A stretch of DNA of 56,142 nt, from contig CBDUHN010000019.1 of NCBI GenBank assembly GCA_965367295.1, positions 1 to 56,142 of the forward strand, in the 5' to 3' direction. How positions within the stretch are numbered: the stretch's first letter is position 1; the number at the start of each line of letters is the position of its first letter. The notes under the pieces are model-generated. The model ran no database searches. It was not told where the DNA came from and worked only from the letters and a program-made list of their open reading frames with translations. Both the position numbers and the translations under genes were made by a program. The DNA comes from JAIVHA01 sp965367295 (GTDB lineage Bacteria > Pseudomonadota > Gammaproteobacteria > DSM-19610). This document shows positions 8,108 to 16,861 of this stretch, piece after piece.

Positions 8108-8844
8108 AACCAAGCTCCACCGACGCACTGGATGCCAAGCTGGTGCTGTGGGAGGAAGCCGTTCCCGGCGGCGCCCACTGGTCCGGCGTCCTGCGCCGTG
8201 GCACCAGCCTGCGGGTTATCGACACCCAGGGTCGCGCCAACGTGGCCATGCTGTTCTACAACTATGAAAACCTGCTCGAACGCTACAACATGGCCGATAC
8301 CCTCAAAGGACAGCACACCGCCTTCCTCACCGCAGGCAACGTCTGCTATTCGGACATGGGCCGCGTGATCTGCTCCATCACCGCCGACCGTTGTGGCTGG
8401 CACGATACTATCGGCGGCCTGTCCAATGCCGCCCTGGTGGAGGCGAAATATGGCGCCGCACCCTATCAGGAGCACCGCAACGAATATCACCGCAACGGTT
8501 ATGACAGCCTGGTGAATGAACTCGGCAAATACGGCCTGGGCAAACGCGATCTGACCGCCAATCTCAATCTATTCAGCAAAGTGGTCGTGGAAGAGGATGG
8601 ACACATGCGCTTTGAACCGGATCATTCCAGCGCCGGTGACTATATCGACCTGCGCTTCGAAATGGATGCTCTGGTGGTACTGTCCACCTGCCAGCATCCG
8701 CTGGATCCGGCCCCGGTCTATCAGCCGCGCACCGTTCAGTTATGTGCCTGGCGCTCCGGTGTGGCCGGCGTCGATGATCCCTGCCGCCTGCACTGCGAGC
8801 AGAATGACCGTGCCTTCATCAACACCGAACGCATGTTTGCCTGA
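8104..8844 (+). CDS. urea carboxylase-associated protein UAAP1 (DUF1989), probable carboxyguanidine deiminase subunit
   Basis: A 246-residue DUF1989 protein. The family hallmark is visible around ITADRCGWHDTIGG (residues 95-108), where the Cys and His of CGWH are likely zinc ligands. UAAP1 and UAAP2 proteins were shown to form a heteromeric carboxyguanidine deiminase (CgdA/CgdB), converting carboxyguanidine to allophanate and ammonia; that is established for relatives and inferred here. The gene overlaps the NikR-like stop by four bases and is followed, 246 bases on, by the partner subunit. Sequence cannot say which subunit carries the active site. Confidence 0.85.
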   Translation: MKPSSTDALDAKLVLWEEAVPGGAHWSGVLRRGTSLRVIDTQGRANVAMLFYNYENLLERYNMADTLKGQHTAFLTAGNVCYSDMGRVICSITADRCGWHDTIGGLSNAALVEAKYGAAPYQEHRNEYHRNGYDSLVNELGKYGLGKRDLTANLNLFSKVVVEEDGHMRFEPDHSSAGDYIDLRFEMDALVVLSTCQHPLDPAPVYQPRTVQLCAWRSGVAGVDDPCRLHCEQNDRAFINTERMFA

Positions 8845-8988
8845 GATACCCGGACCCATGATCGCGCCACATCCATCCACAGCATATTGGCCACGGCGGT
8901 CGCGGGGTAGTCTGCCGCCCGGCTTGACAGCCTGCTTCGGTCGTTACCGGCAGACGCTGCAACCGCATCCGTGCTCATGGCGTTCGGT

Positions 8989-9015
8989 GGTAATGCGAAT
9001 GAATCCGCACCTACC
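8989..9015. repeat. REP-like palindrome
   Basis: GGTAATGCGAAT followed by GAATCCGCACCTACC, one copy of the dispersed palindrome inside the 246-base gap between the two DUF1989 genes. The rest of this gap shows no gene. Confidence 0.75.
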
Positions 9016-9090
9016 GATAGGCGTATGGCTCTGGTCATCTCCGTACTCATTTGCATTTATCCATGAGCATATATCACCAAGGAGACTGGC

Positions 9091-9735
9091 ATGAACGCGC
9101 TGACGGAAAGCCAATTGAATGTCGAACAAGCCATGTTCCGCGAAATCGTGCCCGCCGGAGAACCCTTCATGAAACGTATCCGAAAGGGACAGGTGGTTCG
9201 CATCCTGGACCTGGAAGGCAACCAGGCGGTGGACACTCTGTTCTACAGCGCCCGCAATCACGAGGAGCGCTATGACGCCAATACCACCATTCGTGAGCAG
9301 GGCAACATCTACCTGACCACCGGTACGCGGCTGCTGTCCAACGAGGGCAACCCGATGCTCAGTATCATCGCCGACACCTGCGGCCGCCACGATACCCTGG
9401 GCGGTGCCTGCTCGGCGGAAAGCAATACCGTGCGCTACGCCCTCGACAAACGCCATATGCACAGCTGCCGCGACAGCTTCCTGATGGCGCTGGCGGAACA
9501 CGACCAGGGCATGGACAAGCGCGACCTGTCCAGCAACATCAATTTCTTCATGAACGTGCCAGTGAGCCCGGATGGCAAACTCCGCTTTGCCGACGGCATC
9601 TCCGCTGCGGGACGCTACGTGGAACTGCGCGCCGAGATGGACGTGCTGATCCTGATCTCCAATTGCCCGCAGCTCAACAACCCCTGTAACGCCTACAATC
9701 CCACCCCGGTGGAGGTGCTGGTATGGGATGTCTGA
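9091..9735 (+). CDS. urea carboxylase-associated protein UAAP2 (DUF1989), probable carboxyguanidine deiminase subunit
   Basis: A 214-residue DUF1989 protein, paralogous to the upstream gene. The shared core reads ADTCGRHDTLGGACS near residues 96-110, again offering Cys and His as metal ligands, with KRDLSSNINFFMNVPV aligned to KRDLTANLNLFSKVVV of UAAP1. Expected to pair with UAAP1 to deiminate carboxyguanidine in the cytoplasm (known for the family, inferred here). A Shine-Dalgarno AAGGAGA precedes the ATG, so it is translated well despite the REP element upstream. Confidence 0.85.
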   Translation: MNALTESQLNVEQAMFREIVPAGEPFMKRIRKGQVVRILDLEGNQAVDTLFYSARNHEERYDANTTIREQGNIYLTTGTRLLSNEGNPMLSIIADTCGRHDTLGGACSAESNTVRYALDKRHMHSCRDSFLMALAEHDQGMDKRDLSSNINFFMNVPVSPDGKLRFADGISAAGRYVELRAEMDVLILISNCPQLNNPCNAYNPTPVEVLVWDV

Positions 9736-9849
9736 GGAATCTCTCGCCTTTGCGGTGCATCAGGAAACGCAGCATCACCTGCGGGACGGCCCGCCAGGTG
9801 CATGAATACGCCGGGACGCCCTGGCTATAGCAAAGAGGTATGAATCACC

Positions 9850-9880
9850 CGTAGCTCCGAATGAATTCGGTATCTATGGG
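9850..9880. repeat. REP-like palindrome
   Basis: Copy of the palindrome with core CTCCGAATGAATTCGG, ending just before the carboxylase start. Because it overlaps an in-frame upstream ATG at 9861, that ATG is unlikely to be the true start. Confidence 0.65.
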
Positions 9881-9893
9881 TGCAACATCGATC

Positions 9894-12800
9894 ATGTTCA
9901 AGAAAATCCTCATCGCCAACCGCGGCGCCATTGCCTGCCGCATCATCCGTACCCTGAAAAAGATGGGCATCGCCTCGGTGGCAGTCTATTCGGACGCGGA
10001 CCGCCACTCGCTGCACGTGAGCCAGGCCGACGAGGCCATCTGCATCGGCCCGCCACCCGCCTCGCAGAGTTACCTGCTCGCGGAGCGTATTCTGGAGGTC
10101 GCACGGGAAACCGGTGCCGAGGCCATCCATCCCGGCTACGGCTTCCTGAGTGAGAATGCCGAATTCGCCGAGACCTGTGCGGAACAGGGCATCGCCTTCA
10201 TCGGTCCCACCGGCCAGCAGATGCGCGACTTCGGCCTCAAGCACACGGCCCGCTCACTGGCCGAACAGAACGGTGTACCCCTGCTACCCGGCACCGGGCT
10301 GCTGGATGATCTGGAACATGCCCGCCGCGAAGCCTTGCGCATCGGCTACCCGGTCATGCTCAAGAGCACCGCCGGCGGCGGCGGTATCGGCATGCAGTTA
10401 TGCTGGAAAGAAACGCAACTGCTGGAGGCCTTCCATTCCGTGGAGCGCCTGGCATGCAACAATTTCAGCCAGGGCGGTCTCTTCCTGGAGAAGTATGTCG
10501 AGCGTGCCCGGCATATCGAGGTGCAGATCTTCGGCGACGGTCAGGGCCGGGTGGTAGCGCTGGGTGAACGGGACTGCTCCCTGCAGCGGCGCAACCAGAA
10601 GGTGGTCGAGGAGACCCCGGCGCCGGGGATCACCGCGGCGGTGCGCCAGCGTCTGATGACCGCCGCGGTACGCCTCGGCGAGGCAGTGCACTATCGTTCG
10701 GCAGGCACAGTGGAATATGTCTATGACAGCCACAGCGGAGAATTCTATTTCCTCGAGGTGAACACCCGCCTGCAAGTGGAGCACGGCATCACCGAGGAAG
10801 TCACCGGCGTGGACCTGGTGGAATGGATGGTACGCTGCGCCGCCGGGGAACACGACTTTCTCGAACACTACCGCCACCAGCCGCAGGGCCACGCCATCCA
10901 GGTGCGGCTTTATGCGGAGGACCCGGGCAAGCACTTCCAACCGGCCTCCGGCCTGCTTACCGAACTCCGCTTTCCCACTAACGTACGCGTCGACAGCTGG
11001 GTGGAGACGGGCATCGAGGTGCCGCCCTATTACGATCCGATGGTGGCGAAGATCATCGCCAAGGCTGCGGACCGCGACAGCGCCCGTGCCCGACTGGCAC
11101 AGGCACTGGCGCAGACGTCAGTGCATGGCATCGAATCCAACCTGGCCTACCTGCAACAGGTATTACTCGATGAGGTGTTCGCCAGAGGAGAACACTTCAC
11201 CCGCTACCTGGACCAGTTCCGCTTCCAGCCACTGACCCTCGATGTGCTCGCATCCGGCACCCAGTCCATGATCCAGGACTTCCCCGGCCGCACCGGTTAC
11301 TGGGACATCGGCGTGCCGCCCTCCGGCCCCATGGATCATCTCGCCTTCCGGCTGGCCAACCGCGCCGTGGGCAACCCGGAAGGCAGCGCCGCACTCGAAC
11401 TCACCGTGACCGGGCCCACGCTCCGGTTCAATACCGCTACTGTCATCGCGCTGACCGGCGCGCACATGAAGGCGCTGCTCGACGGCGAGGAGATCGGCTA
11501 CTGGCAGCCGGTGGCGGTGAAGGCCGGCAGCATCCTCAGGCTGCGCAGTATCCAGGGGGCCGGCAACCGCAGTTACCTGGCGGTGAAGGGCGGTTTCGAT
11601 GTGCCCGACTACATGGGCAGCAAAAGCACCTTCACCCTGGGCCAGTTCGGCGGCCATGGTGGCCGCACCCTGCGGGTGGGTGACGTGCTGCGGCTGCAGG
11701 CACCGGCGCTACTGGACGATACCTGCAAGGCCATTCCCGCGGCACTGATCCCGCAGTATGGCCAGCACTGGGACATCCGTGTGCTGTATGGCCCGCATGG
11801 GGCACCGGACTTCTTCACCGCTGAGGACATCCGCACCTTCTTCGCCACCGACTGGGAGGTGCATTACAACTCCAGCCGTACCGGTGTACGGCTGATTGGC
11901 CCCAAACCCCAGTGGGCGCGCAAGGACGGCGGCGAGGCCGGCCTGCATCCCTCCAACATCCACGACAATGCCTATGCCATCGGCAGCATCGACTTCACCG
12001 GCGACATGCCGGTAATGCTCGGCCCCGATGGCCCCAGCCTCGGCGGCTTCGTCTGTCCCGCCACCATCGTGCAGGCGGACCTGTGGCAAATGGGCCAGCT
12101 CCGGCCGGGCGATACCATCCGCTTTCACTGCATTGCCGTGCAGGACGCCAATCGGCTGGAGGAGATCCAGAGCGCCGCCATCGGCCTGCTGGAGGGTGAA
12201 TACGGAGCCGCCGTACAGACGCGGGTGGCGGGTGACGATACCACCCCGATTCTGTATCGCAGTGAAGCCGGTGGAACGGACATCGCGGTCTGTTATCGCC
12301 AGGCCGGTGACCGCAACCTGCTCATCGAGTACGGTCCGCTGGTGCTGGACCTCAACCTGCGCTTTCGCGTCCACGCATTGATGGAATGGATTCGCAGCCA
12401 GGGCATCGACGGCATCCTCGATCTCACCCCGGGCATCCGTTCCCTGCAGGTGCAGTATGACAGCCAGGCGATCACCCAGGCTCAGCTGGTGGAGCGCCTG
12501 CTCGCCGCGGAAGCGGCACTGCCCGCGGTGGAGGACATGGAGGTGCCGAGCCGCATCGTGCACCTGCCCCTGTCCTGGGATGACGAGGCCACCCGGTTGG
12601 CCATCGACAAATACATGCAGTCGGTACGCCCCGATGCGCCCTGGTGCCCCAGCAACATCGAGTTCATCCGCCGCATCAACGGCCTGGAATCCATCCAGGA
12701 CGTACAGGACATCCTGTTCAATGCCCGCTACCTGGTGATGGGGTTGGGCGATGTCTACCTCGGCGCCCCGGTGGCCACGCCCATGGACCCGCGTCACCGG

Positions 12801-13508
12801 CTGGTGACCACCAAGTACAACCCGGCACGCACCTGGACCCCGGAAAATGCCGTGGGCATCGGTGGCGCCTATCTGTGCGTGTATGGCATGGAGGGTCCCG
12901 GCGGCTACCAGTTCGTGGGCCGCACGGTACAGATGTGGAACCGCTATAAACAGACCCGCGACTTCACCGATAGCAAGCAATGGCTGCTCCGTTTCTTCGA
13001 TCAGATCCGCTTCTATCCCGTCAGCCAGGAAGAACTGCTGCAGATGCGCGAGGACTTTCCCGCCGGCCGCTTCCAGCTGCGCATCGAGGAAACCACCCTC
13101 CGGCTGCGCGACTACAACCGCTTCCTGGAACAGCATGCCGACAGCATCGGCAGCTTCAAGGAACGCCAGCAGGCCGCCTTCGACGCCGAGCGCGAGCGCT
13201 GGGAACAGACCGGCCAGGCCCACTATCGCCATGACCTGCCCGACGAGGCCGCCACCTCCGATGCGCCCTTCACGGTGCCCGAGGGCTGTATCGCCGTGGC
13301 CTCATCGGTGACCGGCAGTGTCTGGGAAGTGCCGGTCAAACCCGGTGACCGGGTGGCGATCGACGATGAACTGGTGATCGTCGAGGCCATGAAGATGGAG
13401 ATCGCCATCGCCGCCGATGAATGCGGCATCGTCAGGGAGGTGCTGTGTAGCCAGGGCAGCCCGGTGAAGGCCGGCCAGGCGCTGGTGATCCTGGAGCTGG
13501 TGGAGTGA
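9894..13508 (+). CDS. urea carboxylase-family biotin enzyme, probable guanidine carboxylase
   Basis: A 1204-residue biotin-dependent carboxylase. The N-terminal biotin carboxylase domain spans about 1-445 (start MFKKILIANRGAIACRI, with STAGGGGIGMQ and EVNTRLQVEHGITE). A KipA/AHS2-like carboxyltransferase half covers about 450-780 and a KipI/AHS1-like half about 790-1060. A biotinyl domain closes the protein with VEAMKM; Lys1167 is the biotin site. Named urea carboxylase in most databases, but enzymes encoded beside UAAP1/UAAP2 have been shown to prefer guanidine, giving carboxyguanidine at the cost of ATP and bicarbonate. I infer guanidine here from context. The frame is open to 9861, but that part is REP sequence. 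Confidence 0.88.
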   Translation: MFKKILIANRGAIACRIIRTLKKMGIASVAVYSDADRHSLHVSQADEAICIGPPPASQSYLLAERILEVARETGAEAIHPGYGFLSENAEFAETCAEQGIAFIGPTGQQMRDFGLKHTARSLAEQNGVPLLPGTGLLDDLEHARREALRIGYPVMLKSTAGGGGIGMQLCWKETQLLEAFHSVERLACNNFSQGGLFLEKYVERARHIEVQIFGDGQGRVVALGERDCSLQRRNQKVVEETPAPGITAAVRQRLMTAAVRLGEAVHYRSAGTVEYVYDSHSGEFYFLEVNTRLQVEHGITEEVTGVDLVEWMVRCAAGEHDFLEHYRHQPQGHAIQVRLYAEDPGKHFQPASGLLTELRFPTNVRVDSWVETGIEVPPYYDPMVAKIIAKAADRDSARARLAQALAQTSVHGIESNLAYLQQVLLDEVFARGEHFTRYLDQFRFQPLTLDVLASGTQSMIQDFPGRTGYWDIGVPPSGPMDHLAFRLANRAVGNPEGSAALELTVTGPTLRFNTATVIALTGAHMKALLDGEEIGYWQPVAVKAGSILRLRSIQGAGNRSYLAVKGGFDVPDYMGSKSTFTLGQFGGHGGRTLRVGDVLRLQAPALLDDTCKAIPAALIPQYGQHWDIRVLYGPHGAPDFFTAEDIRTFFATDWEVHYNSSRTGVRLIGPKPQWARKDGGEAGLHPSNIHDNAYAIGSIDFTGDMPVMLGPDGPSLGGFVCPATIVQADLWQMGQLRPGDTIRFHCIAVQDANRLEEIQSAAIGLLEGEYGAAVQTRVAGDDTTPILYRSEAGGTDIAVCYRQAGDRNLLIEYGPLVLDLNLRFRVHALMEWIRSQGIDGILDLTPGIRSLQVQYDSQAITQAQLVERLLAAEAALPAVEDMEVPSRIVHLPLSWDDEATRLAIDKYMQSVRPDAPWCPSNIEFIRRINGLESIQDVQDILFNARYLVMGLGDVYLGAPVATPMDPRHRLVTTKYNPARTWTPENAVGIGGAYLCVYGMEGPGGYQFVGRTVQMWNRYKQTRDFTDSKQWLLRFFDQIRFYPVSQEELLQMREDFPAGRFQLRIEETTLRLRDYNRFLEQHADSIGSFKERQQAAFDAERERWEQTGQAHYRHDLPDEAATSDAPFTVPEGCIAVASSVTGSVWEVPVKPGDRVAIDDELVIVEAMKMEIAIAADECGIVREVLCSQGSPVKAGQALVILELVE

Positions 13509-13533
13509 CCTCATACGGCATGGACTGGTCGCC

Positions 13534-13561
13534 TGCAGGTCCGAATGAATTCGGACCTGCA
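13534..13561. repeat. REP-like palindrome
   Basis: A nearly perfect 28-base palindrome starting TGCAGGTCCGAAT and ending ATTCGGACCTGCA. It lies between the carboxylase and allophanate hydrolase genes, so it must be read through if the operon is one transcript. Confidence 0.85.
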
Positions 13562-13592
13562 ACGAACTTTTGAACCTCATAGCGGATAACAC

Positions 13593-15395
13593 ATGATTGC
13601 CCACGACCAGAGCCTCGACATCCTTACCCTGCTGGACGGTTACCATAACCACCGCTTCACCCCGCGCGAGCTGATCGCCCTGGTGCGCGAACGCATCGCC
13701 GGCCAGCCGGGATACAACGCCTGGATTCATTGCTTGAGTACAGCGGAACTGGAACCCTATCTCCACAACCTCGAACTCAGCAGTCCGGCCGAGAAACCCC
13801 TGTACGGCATCCCCTTCTCCATCAAGGACAACCTCGATCTGGCCGGCATCCCGACCACGGCCGGCTGTCCGGACTATGCATACGTCCCCGAAGAATCCGC
13901 CTTCGTGGTGCAGCAACTGATCGAAGCCGGGGCCATCCCGGTCGGCAAGACCAACCTGGACCAGTTCGCCACCGGCCTGGTAGGCACCCGTTCGCCCTAC
14001 GGCCCCGGCCGCAACAGCTTCGATCCGGCGTATGTCTCCGGCGGCTCCAGTTCCGGTTCGGCCATCGCCGTCGCCCTGGGGCAGGTGAGCTTTTCCCTCG
14101 GCACAGATACGGCCGGTTCCGGGCGCGTGCCAGCGGCCTTCAACAATCTCGTCGGCCTGAAACCCAGCCGCGGCCTGCTGAGCTGCCGGGGCGTGGTGCC
14201 GGCCTGCCGCACCCTGGACTGCGTATCCATCTTCGCGCTGACCAGTCATGATGCCGCCCGGGTGCTGGACGTCGCCGCCCGTTTCGATATCCACGACAGC
14301 TATGCGCGCCCCATGCCCAGCGCCCGTCCCGTGTTTTCCGCCACCGCATTCCGCTTCGGCGTGCCGCGCCGCGACCAACTGGCCTTCTTCGGCAACGACG
14401 ACTATGAGCAGTTGTTCGACGCAACCGTGGCCCGCCTGCAATCCCTGGGCGGCAGCCCGGTGGAAATCGATTTCCAGCCCTTTCTGGATGCGGCGCGATT
14501 GCTGTATGAAGGCCCCTGGGTCACCGAGCGCTATGTAGCCATCGAGGCTTTCATGAATATGCAACCCGATGCCCTGTTGCCGGTCACCCGCCAGATCATC
14601 GCGGGTGGAGCCGGGCCCAGTGCCGCGGATGCCTTCAAGGCCCGGTACCGGTTGGCGGACTGCCGGCGCGCCGCCGATACCGCGCTGGCGGACCTGGACC
14701 TGATCGTCACCCCGACCGCCGGCACCCATTACCGCATCGACGAGGTGGACGCCGATCCGATCCGGCTCAACAGCAACCTGGGTTACTACACCAACTTCAT
14801 GAACCTGTTGGACCTGTCCGCCATCGCGGTGCCGGCCGGCTTCCAGACCAACGGCCTGCCCTTCGGCGTGACCTTCTGCGCCCCGGCCTTTGCCGATGCC
14901 GCCCTGCTGGCGCTCGCGGAACGGTTTCATGCCAGCCAGTCCCCGACCCTGGGCGCCACCGGCCAGCCGCTGCCCGAATCCACGCCAGCACCCGTCGCCG
15001 CGCCGCCGGGCACCCTCGCGCTGGCGGTGTGCGGCGCCCATCTGGCGGGGTTGCCGCTGAACCATCAGCTCATGGAACGCGGCGCCTTCCTGCTGGAAAA
15101 AACCCGTAGCGCTGCCTGTTATCGTCTCTACGCCCTGGCCGGCGGGCCACCGGCTCGCCCCGGTATGATCCGCGCTCCAGAAGGTGCCGCGATCGAGCTA
15201 GAGGTATGGGCGGTACCGGAGACGCAACTCGGCAGCTTTCTAGCCGGCATCCCGGCGCCGCTGGGGCTGGGCAAGGTGGAATTGCAGGACGGCCGCTGGG
15301 TGAATGGCTTCATCTGCGAGGGGTATGGGATTGAGGGCGCAGTGGATATCACCGAGCTGGGAGGCTGGCGTACCTACCTGGGGAACAGGCCCTAG
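13593..15395 (+). CDS. atzF: allophanate hydrolase
   Basis: A 600-residue amidase-signature enzyme that splits allophanate into ammonia and CO2, the last step of this pathway. The Ser-cisSer-Lys triad is intact: Lys78 in GIPFSIKDN, Ser152 in YVSGGSSSGSA and Ser176 in TDTAGSGRVPA. The spacing (74 and 24 residues) equals that of Pseudomonas AtzF (91/165/189). After the amidase domain, about residues 450-600 form the extra C-terminal domain seen in AtzF/DUR1-type proteins. It lies 84 bases downstream of the carboxylase across a REP element. No terminator hairpin with a T-run follows, only an inverted REP pair. Confidence 0.9.
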   Translation: MIAHDQSLDILTLLDGYHNHRFTPRELIALVRERIAGQPGYNAWIHCLSTAELEPYLHNLELSSPAEKPLYGIPFSIKDNLDLAGIPTTAGCPDYAYVPEESAFVVQQLIEAGAIPVGKTNLDQFATGLVGTRSPYGPGRNSFDPAYVSGGSSSGSAIAVALGQVSFSLGTDTAGSGRVPAAFNNLVGLKPSRGLLSCRGVVPACRTLDCVSIFALTSHDAARVLDVAARFDIHDSYARPMPSARPVFSATAFRFGVPRRDQLAFFGNDDYEQLFDATVARLQSLGGSPVEIDFQPFLDAARLLYEGPWVTERYVAIEAFMNMQPDALLPVTRQIIAGGAGPSAADAFKARYRLADCRRAADTALADLDLIVTPTAGTHYRIDEVDADPIRLNSNLGYYTNFMNLLDLSAIAVPAGFQTNGLPFGVTFCAPAFADAALLALAERFHASQSPTLGATGQPLPESTPAPVAAPPGTLALAVCGAHLAGLPLNHQLMERGAFLLEKTRSAACYRLYALAGGPPARPGMIRAPEGAAIELEVWAVPETQLGSFLAGIPAPLGLGKVELQDGRWVNGFICEGYGIEGAVDITELGGWRTYLGNRP

Positions 15396-15410
15396 TTACG
15401 ATTATTGGCC

Positions 15411-15478
15411 GCAGGTGCGAATTTATTCCCAGCGCCACGACCGGCATTAGCGGGAATGCAAATGAATTCGCACCTACC
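15411..15478. repeat. inverted REP pair
   Basis: Two copies in opposite orientation: GCAGGTGCGAATTTATTCCC at 15411-15430 and a second ending AATTCGCACCTAC at 15478, joined by about 22 bases. Together they can form a long hairpin after the last gene of the guanidine operon and may serve as its 3' end. Confidence 0.75.
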
Positions 15479-15631
15479 AGTGATGCCGTATAGAAATTAT
15501 TTGTTGATCGAATTCATTGGACGCCGGTATACCTGCAACCAGCTCGTCCAGGCCTGGGTCTGATACATGGCACAGGCGCGAACCCCTGGCACCTGCGGGA
15601 TCACCTGTATTACTCGGGCACCGGCCTGCAT

Positions 15632-15868
15632 TCAGGCCTGCTCATCCAGCAAGGACCCGAGCATCTCGTCCACGCTCTTGATGACCTCAGCCGAGGCCTG
15701 CACCTGCAGTTCGTTGAGTTTGAGACCGACCAGCGGTTCCACCAGGCCTCCCGGATCATCACCGCCAAGCTGACCGGCGCTGGCGATCTTCGCGGCATTC
15801 TGCTGGGCACCCTGCAGCCCGCGCTGCACGCCGAGCATGGCTTGATTGAAAGCTCCACCGATTTTCAT
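15632..15868 (-). CDS. small conserved hypothetical protein
   Basis: A 78-residue protein beginning MKIGGAFNQAMLGVQRGLQG, with two predicted amphipathic helices (ALGVQRGLQ..NAAKIAS and LQVQASAEVIKSVDEMLGSL). It has no cysteines and no signal peptide. The start and end resemble the short helical modules of flagellar-rod-type proteins, but I cannot assign a family. It lies 9 bases downstream of the SprA-like gene on the same strand, so the pair is probably co-expressed and may act together. Confidence 0.6.
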   Translation of the reverse strand: MKIGGAFNQAMLGVQRGLQGAQQNAAKIASAGQLGGDDPGGLVEPLVGLKLNELQVQASAEVIKSVDEMLGSLLDEQA

Positions 15869-15877
15869 GGCATTTCC

Positions 15878-16606
15878 TCAGGCAAATACATCAATTCGTT
15901 CACCGATCCGTGACGGAGCGACGGTAGACACGGTACGTTCCGTGGCCCCCGGGTTGATGGGATCATTGGCCGCTTCATCACCCGCCCCGATATCATCCCC
16001 TCCCTGCTGCAGACGCTCCGTACGTGCAGCCTGCAATTCCTGGCGTGCCTCGGCCTCCATGGCCATCGCCTCAGCGGCCACCCGGCGGTCCTGCGCCGAT
16101 GGCGCCGCCGGCGCCAATGCCGCCTGACGGATGGTCTGCGCCTTTTCCAGATCCTTCCGGGGATCACCCGACCTTGAGGTATCAATAGATACTTCGCCGC
16201 CCACGGCGTAATGACGGCCATCGGGCCCCACCTGGTACTCGAAGCTGGCGCTGCCCTGCGCCAGTCCGCCGGCCGCAGCCTTGTGCGCCGCCTCGTGGTT
16301 ACGCACTTCGGTATCGCGACTCTTGAGCTGCTGCACCTCGCGCTTCTGGGCTTCCGTCAACGCCTGGTTGTCGCCTGCTCGCGCCCCGGTACGGGTGGCG
16401 TTTTCCTGGCCGGCATCCTGGCGGTTGCGGGCGTCTGCACGGCTGGCATTTTCGCGCTGGTTATCCTGCAGGGGATGACGGGCACCGGCCTCGGCCCCGT
16501 TCGGGGTTGGCGTGGGGCGCACGGTCTCCTGCCCGGGGGGAACCGGGTCCGGTCTAACCGGTGTAACCACCAGTTGGCTCGGCGGAAGATGTGAGTCGAT
16601 ATTCAT
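15878..16606 (-). CDS. SprA-related putative metalloprotease family protein
   Basis: A 242-residue protein resembling the SprA/CJM1_0395-type family. Residues 1-85 are low-complexity and rich in Pro, Asn, Arg and Gln. The conserved core follows: LKSRDTEVRNHEAAHKAAAGG (HEAAH, a zincin-type HExxH motif), then GPDGRHYAVGGEVSIDTSRSGDPRKDLEKAQTIRQAAL. The C-terminal third is Ala/Glu/Arg-rich and probably helical. The HExxH motif suggests zinc peptidase activity, unproven for this family as far as I know. No signal peptide is visible. It heads a two-gene minus-strand unit with the 78-residue protein. Confidence 0.7.
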   Translation of the reverse strand: MNIDSHLPPSQLVVTPVRPDPVPPGQETVRPTPTPNGAEAGARHPLQDNQRENASRADARNRQDAGQENATRTGARAGDNQALTEAQKREVQQLKSRDTEVRNHEAAHKAAAGGLAQGSASFEYQVGPDGRHYAVGGEVSIDTSRSGDPRKDLEKAQTIRQAALAPAAPSAQDRRVAAEAMAMEAEARQELQAARTERLQQGGDDIGAGDEAANDPINPGATERTVSTVAPSRIGERIDVFA

Positions 16607-16861
16607 GGCGCCTCGTGATTACTGGGCTATCCATGGCATGTGATGCTCCCCTGCGTACTGGGTAGCGGCCACGGGATACTCGACTTTAACCCCCGGATTT
16701 ACTTGATGTGTGACGCAGTTGGCGGTTTCGCAAGCAACCCCTTTGCGGCTATACTTTGCGCCGCCTTTTCGCTTCCGTGCGGATATTCGCCATCGCGCCC
16801 GTCGTGTCGACCGGAAAGGGCCGACACCTTCACTAACTAATTGATTATCTAGGGGTATACT

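Noticed and set aside
13302..15065. 587-codon minus-strand frame across the carboxylase end and allophanate hydrolase
   Set aside because: It mirrors a well-supported amidase gene; the composition is Gly/Arg/His/Gln-rich as in a shadow frame, with no motif.
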